Part shown: in pieces, positions 21,901 to 33,523 of the stretch
Layout of the letters: every line of letters starts with the position of its first letter
Numbering within the stretch: position 1 is the stretch's first letter
Source: Liolophura sinensis
Taxonomy: Eukaryota > Mollusca > Polyplacophora > Chitonida > Chitonidae
Reading direction: 5' to 3'
Length of the DNA: 64,000 bases
Assembly (NCBI RefSeq): GCF_032854445.1
Contig: NC_088301.1
Location: 5,254,044 to 5,318,043 of the forward strand
Position numbers and translations under genes: made by a program
Notes under the pieces: model-generated
Databases searched by the model: none
What the model saw: only the letters and a program-made list of their open reading frames with translations
Told to the model about the DNA's origin: nothing

Positions 21901-24029
21901 TTTGGAAAACGAATAAGACTGAATGTACAGACCGTTGCGATTGGCTAAAAGAAATAAACTATAGCATGGTTTACGATTTGAATACTGATTTCACTTATTC
22001 GCCTGGAACATTCCTTGGGTCTTTCCAACATCACCGAAATCTCTTTGCATGCCTCCTTCCTAATTTCATATTTTTTTTTATACTTTCTTAATTCTTTGGT
22101 GGTTGGTCTGAACCATCGTTTTGGAAATTTGCGTTGTCAATATTCACCTGCCACGTTTAATTTCGTTGTCGGCCAGTATACAAATGACTGTTTCGACGCA
22201 AAGATTCTATGTATTTTAAGTATTAGATTTGTTTACGCTGCAGTGAAATCGCAATGTTTGAATAGCCGAGTTATATCCCGTACCTTCCGCTACGACTTAT
22301 GAGAAGATAAGGCTTCTGAATTGATCTTTTAAGAGTATTTCTTACTTTTGGAAGAAGAATATGGGAATGGAATATGTTAGGCTCACTCTTCACCAGAATT
22401 CAGTTAAGCCCTGCTTCACAAATTATGATGTACTAAGTCCCCTCCACCCTCACAAACCCTGCTGTCTTGATCTCCAAATTTTAGAGAGTACATACGTGTG
22501 CCAGTAAACCCCCAACTCCACAAGAGCTACAGAAAGACCAGAGTGCGGTATGATGAGTGCACATCTTCTTGACAATAGTTTTATGTACTGCAGACATGTT
22601 CAGCACGTGCAGACATATTTGGCACGTGCAGACATATTTATCGCGTATTATTCAGAGGGTAGACATAAATGCATTTTTTTTAACATGCTAGAAACGAAGA
22701 GGCAATTTTCACTGATACAAGTCTCGTCTATAATTTGGGATTTATATATACCTAAGTGCTAGTATTTCTCATTGCCCTTCGTGGTTATATTTAGATGTCT
22801 CCATTTGTGTGGAACAAAATCAATTGAAGGACTGCCGTCAGACGGAAACTAGTACACATCATAATGACAACTGCAATTATAACATAATTCATGTTGTTAA
22901 TACACACAGCCGATGTCAGATATCTTGGCAGGAAGCCAAAGTACTGTTGTTTCGTCATAGTAATTGATATGTTCAATAAATATTATAGGGATTGGCGATT
23001 AGTTTCATAATTACTTACTGGAGGCCCTTTCTCTCCCGCGGGTCCGGGCGGCCCATAAGGCCCCTGGATTCCGTCTCGTCCGTCCCGACCATCCCGACCA
23101 TCCCGACCCGGAAGTCCACAACAATCAGCGGGAGCAGCTATAAGCCAAGGTGAAAAACTCGTATGTTGCCCATTTTTGAAATTTTACAAATTAACGGCAA
23201 AGCTATAAGAAAATCTAAAAACTAATCATACCGTGACGCTGTGATGGTCCTTATCCAGTGTAGAGGTTAACAGCAACGTGTTTAGGAGTAAGTGGAGGTG
23301 TATATGAGTAACCAGTATTGCCAGACAAAGATTAATGCAAACTGTAGTTTAGTGTATTTAGAGAACATGTCGTGAACTGGTGAATAATTTGAATGGGCAC
23401 ATTGTTCAACGGAAACAGAGCTGTTGGACAGCATAAAGAAAACTTTCATGGTGCAATGAAGAGAAACGCTATCCGATCATTTATTCTTGGCAAATTTAGT
23501 GGTTCAGTGTTAAGTTTTATCATCGACATCAGAATGGCAATAGTTCAGAAATATGATAATGTTAAAGTCTCTTGCCTGAAGCTGATCTTTCCACTCTACT
23601 CTCTTCTTGAGTGACATCTTTACTTCTCCCGTCCGCTGATAGACCCTGATATATAAATAGTAGATGAAGTATATTTCTGCCTCCCCGAGTTTTAATGAAC
23701 AAGGAAATAAGACCTACACCCAGATTCCAAGTCACTGATTTGCACCTATTTCAACTATTTTAGTTCTTATTCGGAAAATCGATTTGAAAAGAAACTGTTC
23801 GCAGCTGCTGTAGATTATGTTGTAGGCAATTGTAGGTGTCAATCGTCGATCAATGCAACCATAAATCACTTTTTTCCACCGCTATATAAAAGCTTGATTT
23901 CGCTCCTGACTGTTAATCAGGATTGGTGTAAGCTATTTGCATGGCTGGTGGACACATTTCAGCGCGGTGATATCAATCACTTACCTGACCAATCAGAAAG
24001 GTGCACAACAAGAAGACAATGATAATCAT
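15936..24029 (-). CDS. Short-chain collagen C4-like secreted protein, gene 2 (6 exons, 315 aa, one GC-AG intron)
   Basis: Exons are E1 23985-24029 (MIIIVFLLCTFLIGQ), E2 23576-23645, E3 23019-23137, E4 20854-21007, E5 20174-20239 and E6 15936-16429, 948 nt in frame throughout. The donor of intron 2 reads GCAAGA where all other copies have GTAAGA, a GC-AG intron. Exon 3 has 11 triplets, with four consecutive GRD units and a GPAGEK end. Exon 5 ends SETLYSG where gene 1 has SERLYSG. Exon 6 has diverged in surface-like stretches: SGPNQLC, EFQLNYGND, LVSQPHTFH and AANLEG. All ten domain cysteines are kept. Intron 5 contains a minus-strand LINE fragment. The TATA element is weaker than in the other copies. 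Confidence 0.86.
16631..17164. repeat. 72-bp minisatellite plus flank, intron 5 of gene 2
   Basis: Same structure. The second repeat is shortened (CACAGTTCTGCTGCTACC). Confidence 0.7.
17165..17721. repeat. (TACN)n array, unit 2
   Basis: Includes a CCCA run (about 17393-17425) and a long pure TACA block (about 17560-17650), then TACG. It ends at the LINE tail. Confidence 0.85.
17722..18804 (-). mobile_element. LINE 3' fragment encoding an RNase H domain (5'-truncated, frameshifted)
   Basis: A minus-strand open frame encodes a type I RNase H of the kind at the C-terminus of I/Jockey-like non-LTR retrotransposon ORF2. The catalytic motifs are FTDGSK (Asp), FTAEAKAI (Glu), ICSDSLS (Asp) and WMPGHMGIPGNTAADEAAK (His/Asp). 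A Cys-rich tail HCFACDQRF...VKHILLDCGDFAPVR follows. Reverse transcriptase and everything 5' are absent. The ORF stops early after APVRDIT because about 8 nt are missing compared with the 6752 copy. The 3' end is a GACGTTAAAACTTTCACTCACTCA-type tail, written here across its boundary only by its start GACGTTAAAAC. The fragment is inserted in the TACN array of gene 2 intron 5. Confidence 0.85.
18805..19115. repeat. (TACN)n array remainder, unit 2, right of the LINE
   Basis: TACA and TACG blocks, then the looser sequence (AAATTACATAATTACATAATTAC...) common to all units, up to SINE copy A. Confidence 0.8.
19116..19386 (+). mobile_element. tRNA-derived SINE, copy A of unit 2
   Basis: Full length, with the same duplicated B-box segment as unit 1. 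It lies between a TACN stretch and the (CA)n tract of intron 5. Confidence 0.8.
19541..19590. repeat. (CA)n tract, unit 2
   Basis: CA run interrupted by CG and TA units. Confidence 0.85.
19604..19670 (+). mobile_element. SINE copy B of unit 2, head only
   Basis: The truncation point is the same as in unit 1; the head begins GGAGCCTCCGTGGCTCAG. Confidence 0.75.
21096..21278 (-). mobile_element. 5'-truncated SINE with target-site duplication, gene 2 intron 3
   Basis: Target-site duplications TGGATAAAAAGA at 21096-21107 and 21267-21278 flank a reverse SINE (21108-21266) that starts with a poly(T) run. Units 3 and 5 hold the uninterrupted site. Confidence 0.85.
21629..21885. repeat. Composite repeat, intron 3 of gene 2, S1 only
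   Basis: S1 is present but S2 is absent; about 150 bp of unrelated sequence follows (21886-22060). Confidence 0.62.
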
Positions 24030-24092
24030 CTTGCACACACTTGTAAAGCTGCAGTATATTGGCTGTATACACAGGAAGATAGCAAGTTTTAG

Positions 24093-24127
24093 TCTGGCTA
24101 GGTGAAATCAACAGAGTGTATTTTTAA
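24093..24127 (-). promoter_or_regulatory. Core promoter of gene 2 (degenerate TATA)
   Basis: The TATA position reads TTAAAAATACAC on the minus strand and the initiator reads CCAGAC. Both are weaker matches than in the other copies, which suggests this copy may be expressed differently. Confidence 0.35.
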
Positions 24128-24730
24128 GGCAGACTGACACCAGATATCTACACAACCAGTCCACATGGACGGTCTGTTTCTATATCTTACTTACAAGTCG
24201 AAAGTTGTTTATGTAAACTCATCTCATAATACTGAGCGTTTGTATATTTACACTTTTGGTTGTTTATGACAAGAAATACTTTTCCTAGTAAATTAAACTA
24301 TTGTATATGGCAAGTGAGATCCTTTCCAGATTAACATGTGGCTAGCGTGGGAATGTTCCTAATGTTGCTTGGGTTTTCTGTAACTCACTTTAAATATACA
24401 TGTAGTCACACAGTTAACAGATGGAATTTCATGCCATCCGTCGGTGGATGCTGGCACCAGAGTGTTGATCAGGGTGAAATTCATATAGGGGTTCTAGGTT
24501 CTGAGGTGAACCATATCCTGGAATATTGGACTTCCGAAAACGGAAAAAAGAGCTTGTAGATAATATTTAAACATTTACATTTAAATATTTAAACATTCTG
24601 GCACCTACATGAAATATAAACCTATACTATTTGCTCAAGGCGAAATGATATTTATATGAGAATCTGAACTTCCAATGTCTATTGAAAGGGCCATGCTAGA
24701 CCTAACTACCTGGTGACATTCGTACATCTT

Positions 24731-24952
24731 CTGGTATTCTGAGCGGCTAGCCTTTCACCATTGCGAGCTCAACCCAAGTCATGCCGGCCTCCTCTCCACT
24801 TGCATAGGTGGGAAGCTTTTACTGCAACCTGCAGATTGTCGTAGCTTTTTTCCAGGCTTTGTCTCATTTTACTCAACATTGTTATGGTGCCCGTCATACA
24901 AGTGAAACATCCTCCGTACGGAGTAAAAAATCCTATCAAATGAATAATTAAA
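24731..24952 (+). mobile_element. Old SINE in spacer of unit 2
   Basis: Positional copy, carrying GAGCTCAACCCAAG at the B-box position. Confidence 0.62.
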
Positions 24953-25742
24953 TGATCAGAATGGTGATGGATTAATATGGATTATCCACCACTGTTCGCT
25001 ATTAGCGGCAGTTTTTATAAGCAGTATATACTTTAACAGTATTATGTGTTATTACGTGTTTTATTTTATTACTTTTCTGATGTTTGACTGATTGGTTTTT
25101 ACCGCAAGAACTTTTTAACCTATATGACAGCAGTCAGGTTTATGGATAGATGAGTTTATATTTTATGAGAGTTCGTCTGACAATTACAGTTTGTGGTTAA
25201 ACGAGATGGATCCTGTACTTCTTCTTGACATATGAGGATATTATATATCAAGGATATTTTATCTGATCATAACTGAATGAGAATGTGCCAGAGTGTAGAA
25301 CAATTTTTCTTTAAATATAACCTACAGGAATAGTGTTAAGACATTCATATTATACAGATCCGAATTTTGACTGAAAATCCTGTCATATCAAAATACTCTA
25401 ACATGATAGGTGTGCTCTACATGGGCTTACACCTGGATGTGAGTATAGGGCCTACCGAGAGTTAAGGAAGAGTCGAGGAGAACGATTGTGTCAGTGTAAC
25501 ATGACTCAGTAAGGTAACGCGCTCTGTTTGTCTTTTTAGTGGAACTTCGGGTAAGTAAAACGCAAAATGCATCCTGGTAATCATTACATATAGTTTAAAG
25601 TTACATCTCGGGGATGAGTGAAGCGGATATGTTCACGGTTACCATTTTTTACACCTGGTTTAGTTTTGGTAGGATGATAAACAACAATGAGAAAGTGTTT
25701 TGCAGAGATCCATTGCTAAGGTCTATTTTATATATTGAGTTG

Positions 25743-26251
25743 TCTTTAAAATCAGTCATACTCGCTACCAAAATTGCCTTTATTAAGCAACACGTAACAA
25801 TACATGCTCTTCATATTATTGCAAAGAAAATGGAGTTTAAAATAAATTTTTTAATTTATAATGTTAAACTCCACAAGCTCAGTTTTTGAACCAAGAACTT
25901 GTTGCCTCAGGTGACGTCATCATTATTCAAAAGCATGTTACATGCTGGGCAATGCTGGAGAGTATTTTGTTTTACAATGGCTGCACCAATAAGCGGTTTG
26001 AATAAACTCTGTGCAGTGGGACAACCAACGCTATTGTCTCTACGAAGTGATTACATCGCTTTAATTTCCTAACATCCATCACTAAATCTATACTGCCGTG
26101 AGATCATATACTACAAGAAATAAAATAAATTTGATTTTGTAGGGTTATATTACACTAAAACGTGTCAACAATTTCAAAGATATCAGTGTCAGTAAGAGGG
26201 TTTACAGTTATGTTGATAGCAGGTACCTGATGTCGCCCTCCGTCAAACATG
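25743..26251. repeat. Composite repeat, spacer copy, unit 2
   Basis: Same arrangement. It has AGTTTTTGAACCAAG in S1, a variant shared with unit 4. Confidence 0.63.
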
Positions 26252-27030
26252 TTGAACTCCGCCAGTGATTTTTGAATAATTCTGATGTCACCGCGGACAA
26301 TGGGTACTTGCCATGGAAACCGAGCTGATGGGGCTTAAACATTATGAATTAGAAAAAGTGCAAGAATATGAACTTCCAACATATTTACGTGTAGAGTTTC
26401 TGTTGTTACGTGTCACTGACCAGCGCCAATTTGATAGCCAGTATGACTGATTTTACAGATAACTAAATATAGACAACTCGCTCATAGAAATAGAAAGATC
26501 CATAATGGATTCTCTCCCTGGTTGCGATGTTGGGATATGGAGCAAACACAAGGAAGAAATGTTCATTGGCAGGTCTTCCAATCTAATAGTGTCAAATACA
26601 GTGGCACACACGATGTCATATGACATAAGTAATCCCCCCTTGTTTCATGTATATCTCTATACGCCAACCTGCTGTGGTTATGCTGTCTGTCACCATTCCT
26701 GACCAAGTAAATGTCCACCAACCGGAAGAAGAAAGCTGGATTCGAACATTTGAATGCGATTAGTATTTCTTAACGAGTTTTTGAGTGTTGTAAAATCACC
26801 AGTCGTACCCGTCGACCAGAAGAAGATTCTCTGTGTTGCTGGTGATTCACATGTGACCAAGTAAGAAGATAAGCAGATTCATGGGTATGGAAGTTGAGTA
26901 GATTATTGCTACCCTCCTATTCACCATATCGGGAGTGGTAGATCAATCCTGTGTCGAGTCACACCTAATACCTTTAAAGTTGTAACTTCCTCGCTTGGAA
27001 TTCAGCATGAAGGAGATAGTGCAACAACTA

Positions 27031-27237
27031 GTGGACCTGTATCAGCATAATGGCTCGGGCAGGGCAGCTTACTTGCCTTCGGTAAGGCCTCTCAGTGAAG
27101 CTGCACTAGATAAAAGAGCGATGGAAATCCGACCTGCAACAAGGAGGCACATTAGATGCGTTTTAACAATTCTTTCGTTGTCATTTGACTGAAATATTGT
27201 TAAGCACGACGTTTAACCAAAAGCACCCACCCACCCA
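27031..27237 (+). mobile_element. LINE/SINE-type 3' end in spacer of unit 2
   Basis: Positional copy; the tail varies as AAGCACGACGTTTAACC. Confidence 0.58.
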
Positions 27238-27430
27238 GCCTATTCAAAATAGTCACAAACATCAGGTAACTTTGTATTGTCAGCAGAAGCATCCACAAAT
27301 AAACCGAAGACCGTCAAAAGGATAACAAAAGTCGATTAGCTTATAATGTGAAAACAAGGTGTATAAACGTTTATTTATTTTCATCAGAGCAATTAGGTAG
27401 AAGTATTATTCGAATTTTTTCTTCTGGTCT

Positions 27431-27436
27431 TTTATT
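27431..27436 (-). terminator. Poly(A) signal of gene 3
   Basis: AATAAA on the minus strand, unchanged despite the damaged exon 6. Confidence 0.45.
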
Positions 27437-28228
27437 GTACTCATGCTTCTTCCCTACAACATCTCACTATAATGCATTTAATCGCATCAGTGTAAAAGCA
27501 AAATATTCTATAATTCAGAGACAGTACCAGCAATTGTATTACCAAATCAACTGAAAAGATTATTTTGTGCAAACGACACAGGTAATCTCATAACCGTCCA
27601 CATATGGTGGGGCAAGGTAGTGAGCCACACGCCGCCTCCACCACGTACTGGAGATTTCCATTTAGGTCGGGAGCGGTGGCGGGATGAGTATCTGGATCCT
27701 GGTCCACGCACACGTACTCAGACTTGTGGTACGTGTGGTGTTGGGACATAAGAAATCCCAGGTACTCCACGGTCCATCCCGATGGACATTCGAGTCGGAC
27801 TGGGATCATCAGATGACTCAACCTTCCCGGAGTATAACACACAGCACACTGAGCCTCTCTGTTATGAGGAAGGACTCCCCCCGAGTTTGTTGTGCGGAAG
27901 ACATCATTCCCAGAACTTATCTCAAACTCAGTTCCCATACAGATACGATTTGGATTGATGTCCAGGGTAGGTTTTGTTGAACTGGGATCCAGTGGGAGAC
28001 ACAACTGTATGCTTGTAGTAAGAGCCAGCCTTTATACCTAAAGATAAAAGCACATTTGCAAATAATAAAAAAGACACAGCTATTTCCTGCAGTACTGAGC
28101 CCACAAAGGATGTGCATAAGAATATCCAGTGGTGGCACACAGATAAAAGCGTGACACCTCATCACTTGATGTGTGAGGTACTACCAGCAGCTCAGTAGTA
28201 CCACTGCTAAACTATTTCACAACAAAGC

Positions 28229-28765
28229 CGTTTATGTGTAGTACTAGTGTTCTGTTACACTGCAGCAGTTCATGTGTACAACCACCGGTGTACTTACCAC
28301 ACCTAATGTGTAGCACGACAATTCTATCAATTTCCACAGTTCATGAGTACTGCTACCGGTGTACTTAACCCCATTAAATGTGTAGTACAATAATTCTATT
28401 ACACTTCATCAGTTTATGTGTACGACCACCGGTGTACTTAACCCCACTTAATGTGTAGTACAACAATTCTATTGCACTTTAGAAGTTCATGTGTACAATC
28501 TCCGGTGTACTTAACCCCATTTAATGTGTGGTACAATAATATTGTACTTCAACAGTTCGTATGTATTACCAGTAGTCTATTACATCTAAGCAGGTAAAAT
28601 CATACTTCTTACTGATTCGCTTGGCGCTCAGCACTGAAAGGTCAGAACAAGGAAACAGGACACGTTGGCCCAGTGTCAAAAGAAGACACACTATCTGTAC
28701 AATGACATAATGACTTCTCGCCGTGGTATGACTTAAAAATTTTTAAGTACGACGTTATACACTGA
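28229..28765. repeat. 72-bp minisatellite plus flank, intron 5 of gene 3
   Basis: Same structure, about 4.5 repeats. Confidence 0.7.
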
Positions 28766-29453
28766 ACAAACCTATATACCTACATACGTACATATATACA
28801 TACAGGTATACATGCGTACATTCCTACATACCTACATACCTACATACATACGTACATACGTACATACGTACCAACATACATACCAACATACATACCTACA
28901 TACATACCTACATTTATACCTACCTATCTACCTATATTACCTACCTACCTACCTACCAACCTACCTACATTTATACCTACCTACCTACCTACCTACCTAC
29001 CTACCTACCTACATACCTACCTACCTACCTACCTACCTACCTACCTACCTACCTGCCTACCTACCTACCTACCTACCTACCTACCTACCACCCAACCACC
29101 CAAACCACCTACCCACCCACCTACCTACCTACCTACCTACCTACCTACCTACCTACCTACCTACCTACCTACCTACCTACCTACCTCCCTACCTACCTAC
29201 CTACCTACCTACCTACCTACCTACCTTCATGCATGTATACATACATGCATGTATACATACATAAATACATACATACATACATACATACATACATACATAC
29301 ATACATACATACATACATACATACATACATACATACATACATACATACATACATACATACATACATACATACATACATACACACATACGTACGTACGTAC
29401 GTACATAGATACATACATACATACATACATACATACATACATACATACATACA

Positions 29454-29484
<31 letters not shown>

Positions 29485-29812
29485 CATACATACATACATA
29501 CATACATACATACATACATACATACATACATACATACATACATGCATACGTACGTACGTACGTACGTAGGTGCAAGCGTGCGTAATTTAAAATTACATAA
29601 TTACATAATTACATGTCTACATACATACAAACGTACAAACATACACATGCACAGACATAGATTAATACATCCATATATATCTACATACATACTAACGTAC
29701 AAACATACCTACAAAAATACATACGTACATACCTATCTACATACATACATACATACATACATACCTATACACCTACATATATACGTACATAAGTAAATAC
29801 ATGTATACATAC
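28766..29812. repeat. (TACN)n array, unit 3
   Basis: Long TACC block (about 28960-29225), then long TACA blocks separated by a TACG run (about 29388-29403), ending in TACG. No LINE insertion. Confidence 0.85.
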
Positions 29813-30082
29813 GGGGCCTCCGTGGCTCAGATTTTTAGTGCGCTAGCGCAACGTAATGACCCAGGAGTCTCTCACCAATGCGGTCAATGTGAGTTCAAGT
29901 CTCACCAATACGGTCACTGTGAGTTCCAGTCTAGCTCATGCTGGCTTCCTCTCCGGCCGTACGTGGAAAGGTCTGACAGCAACCTGCGGATGGTCGTGTG
30001 TTTCCACCCACCATAATGCAGGCCGCCGTCGTATAAGTGAAATACCCTTGGGTCGGGCGTAAAACACCAACCAATAAATAAA
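29813..30082 (+). mobile_element. tRNA-derived SINE, copy A of unit 3
   Basis: Full length with the duplicated B-box segment. The tail reads GGTCGGGCGTAAAACACC, a variant shared with units 4-6 in place of GGTACGGCG. Confidence 0.8.
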
Positions 30083-30238
30083 GAAACATATATACATACA
30101 TACGTACATACATTTATACGTACATATCTACATACATACATACCTACATGTGTTAACGTACAAGCGTTCAAACCCATATACCCAGCTACATATATACGCG
30201 CATACGTAAATACAGAAATGCGTACATACTACATACCA

Positions 30239-30266
30239 TACACACACATACACACACACATACACA

Positions 30267-30355
<89 letters not shown>
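30239..30355. repeat. (CA)n tract, unit 3
   Basis: About 115 bp with scattered TACA interruptions. Confidence 0.85.
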
Positions 30356-30358
<3 letters not shown>

Positions 30359-30369
30359 TACGTACACAT

Positions 30370-30436
30370 GGGGCCTCCGTGGCTCAGTTTGGTTAGCGCG
30401 CTAGCGCAGTGTAATGGCCCAGGAATCTCTCACCAA
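30370..30436 (+). mobile_element. SINE copy B of unit 3, head only
   Basis: Same truncation point as units 1 and 2. An extra T in the A box (CAGTTTGGTTAGC) would not favour Pol III use. Confidence 0.75.
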
Positions 30437-32056
30437 TTGCCTAAGGTTGTCGTATGTTTGTTTTGGGAGACAGCCACAATTTTGTGTGCGCGTGTTATAC
30501 GCTGACGTAAACACTCGAAAAACACACTTGTTTGTGTACTTGCAATACCTCAAAGAGAGCGACCACACTTGTGTATGGACGTGTTAAGTGGTGAAGTCAA
30601 CAGGAGAAGAAAAAACAATTTTAAAGTGATTTGAAATTTTGACTTCAGTCTATGATCGCTTTGCGATCTCATGGCCAGCTGATATATGGTGACGTCAACA
30701 GGAGAGCACACCAGTAGTGTGTGCAGCAGTTATTTAGGGTCTATGCTGACGTCAGTACAGGGACGACAATAAGCAAAAAAGAATGCGGAATGAGCAAGAT
30801 GCTAGCCTGTCAATCTTTAGGGCACGTAACAGCTCCTCCTGAAAATCGGTAAATCACAATAGAATGACTAGCTAATACTAAAATCGACAGGTAAATTCAA
30901 GCACGGTGGATATGTTTTAGCGAAGTGAACCGTCACTTCTGATATCTTCAGTATGATGTTACAGTGAGGCATAACTGCACATATGTCGACACTGTCCAGA
31001 TCTACTACCAGTAGATCTCAGACGTGATATATAATATAAGGATATAAATGACGCACAACACAAAGTCAGGAAAAAAATACGGAGGATTTTTACTTATTCG
31101 CTAGGTACAACCGGTCGCTTATTAATATCATATACTTGGTCATTTGGTTTAGAAATCCCTATTTTGCTGCAAGCATATTTAAATTTTATTTATTTTCATA
31201 ACCCGGCTTAACCTTCAGATCAGTATATAGCTATTAAATAAAAGATAGAGAAAAATCAAACTGGACACGACAACGACAAATTGGTGATTAGTGATAAAAT
31301 GTATCTGTTTTTATATTACAACAGAAAAACCAACTAGTCTTTTATTGCCCGTTGACTACAAATGTCAAAATCCTGTTTTAAAATAATGATATGAACACCA
31401 TATTCATGTCTTCCCGTTTTCTCATATTTTTATATACATTGATTTCTTACCATGACTTATGGATTTTGTGTCTTCCTCTGTTCCCGTTGTACCGTCTCCG
31501 GTGTTCACACCAGAACGGCCGAAGTTGGCACCAACCAATCGTTCTACGAGAGTCTGGAAAATCTTGTCCAATTGATTGTCCAGATTTATCACACTCTGAG
31601 GTCCCTAGGAGGGACAAACGATAGCAAGTACATGTAAATTATTGTGATTTAAATGCTTGCATGAGTTACAAATTTCTTTTATGTTTATGTTATGGATAAA
31701 AAGAGGCCGTGAAAAAGGCAAATTTCTATTTGGTATTCGTACTTTTAATATACTGTCGATTATTGCATCAAACGCCTTCACTGTAAGTGTTTAGGTATTA
31801 GAATGAGTATATAATTCAACTCTTTTGTAAGTAAATATGCATAGAATGTTCAGAGTAAGTGACACTCTGCTCCATAATTGTGTCTTGTTCCTCTTATCCC
31901 GGGGCTGAGGACTGTATATTTATGGTGTTGAATTCGGTGGCCAGGTTGGGGAGGAACAGTTGCGCAATTAAAGCGTACATGGGACACATATTTTCAAATA
32001 TTATTAACAATTTATGCACTAGAGTCCATTTCTTTTAGCCATTGGCCTATATTTAA

Positions 32057-32509
32057 CTGTTTATAAAATCAGCCATGCTCGCCACTAAAATGGAATTTAG
32101 TCAGTGACACGTTGCAACCTAAGCTGTACACATGGATGTTGGAAATTGATATTCTTGCACAGAAAATGAAGCTAGAACACTTTTTACTAATTCAGGACAC
32201 TAACTGGATAAGCTTGATTTCGAGAGCAAGAACGCATTGTCGCGATCGGGCGCCGCCATTATTCAAAATCCAGTGACATGCTGGATAATGGGAGGAATTG
32301 AATATGTTTTGACAAAGGGCGACACTAGTTACTTAAAGAGATATGGAATTTCATCTAAACCCTGTATTTGACACTGGCATATTTGAGATTGTTTGCACGT
32401 TTTAGTATAATTTGACCTCCAATTAATGCTTTTTATATTAGATGTTGTAGTATATGATCTCACAGGAGTATGGTATTAGAGTTGGATGTTAGAAAATTGA
32501 AGAATTGGA
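32057..32509. repeat. Composite repeat, intron 3 copy, gene 3
   Basis: S1 and S2 as in gene 1. S1 has lost a few bases at GCGCCGCCATTATTC. Confidence 0.62.
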
Positions 32510-33367
32510 AGACTCCTTCCAAATTTCACATTTTTCATACTTTCTTAATTCTTTGGTGGTTAGTCTGAACCATCGTTTTGGAAATTTGCGTTGTCAATAT
32601 TCACCTGCGACGTACAATTTGGTTGTCGGCTAGTACACGAATGCCTGTTTCGACGCAAAGATTCTATGTATATTAAGTATTAGATTTGTTTACGCTGCAA
32701 TGAAATCGCAATGTTTGAATAGCTGAGTTATATCCCGTACCTTCCGCTACGAATTATGAAAAGACAAGCCTTCTGAATTGATCTTTTAAGAGTATTTCTT
32801 ACTTTTGCAAGAAGAATATGGGAATGGAATATGTTAGGCTCATTGTTCACCAGAATTCACTTAAGCCCTGCTTCACAGATTATGACGTAGTGAGTCCCCC
32901 CCCCCCCCCCCTCACAAACCCTGCCATCTTGATCTCCAAATTTTAGAGAGTACATACGTGTTTCATGTAATGCAGACATGTTTAGCACATGCATACATAT
33001 TTTGAGCGTATTATTCACATGCTAACCATAAATGCAATTTTTTGATATGCTAGGAAACGAAGAGACAGTTTTCGCTGAGACAAGCCTCGTCTATTATTTG
33101 GGATATATATATACCTAAGTGCTAGTATTTCTCATTTGCGTTCGTGGTTATATTTCGATGTCCCCATTTGTGTGGAACAAAGACAACCAAAAGACTGCCG
33201 TCAGAAGGAAACCAGTACACATCATCATGACAACTGCAGTTTTCACATAATTTAGGTTGTAAATACACACAGCCGATGTTAGACATCATTTTAATGTGTT
33301 TTTAACTCCCTACAATGCATTTGTACTTTAACCGATGTCATGGATTTTTAGATTGCTTACAACTGCT

Positions 33368-33523
33368 TATTTATTCATTTATTTGATTGGTGTTTTACGC
33401 AGTACTCAAGAATATTTCACTTATACGACGGCGACAAGTATTATGGTGGGAGGAAACCGGGCACAGATAGGGGGAAACCCACGACCATCGGCAGGTTGTT
33501 GAAAGACCTCCCCACATACGGCC
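33368..33523 (-). mobile_element. Reverse SINE fragment, gene 3 intron 3 (distal)
   Basis: Orthologous in position to 11000-11155, with GGTTGTTGAAAGACC where unit 1 has TTAAAAAACC. Confidence 0.7.

Larger units (their letters stand above)
15936..27559 (-). repeat. Tandem unit 2 (11,624 bp)
   Basis: This is the longest unit in the window because a roughly 1.1-kb LINE fragment sits in intron 5. It is also the most divergent: it lacks the inverted module in intron 3 (about 21890-22060 is unrelated sequence) and the second reverse SINE of intron 3 (a deletion near 22925). Spacer 24030-27559 carries the same repeat set as the other spacers. Confidence 0.85.

Noticed and set aside
28960-29570. CRISPR or telomere-like array
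   Set aside because: The repeats are plain tetranucleotides without spacers, and TACC/TACA is not a telomere motif. The setting is an intron of a eukaryotic gene.
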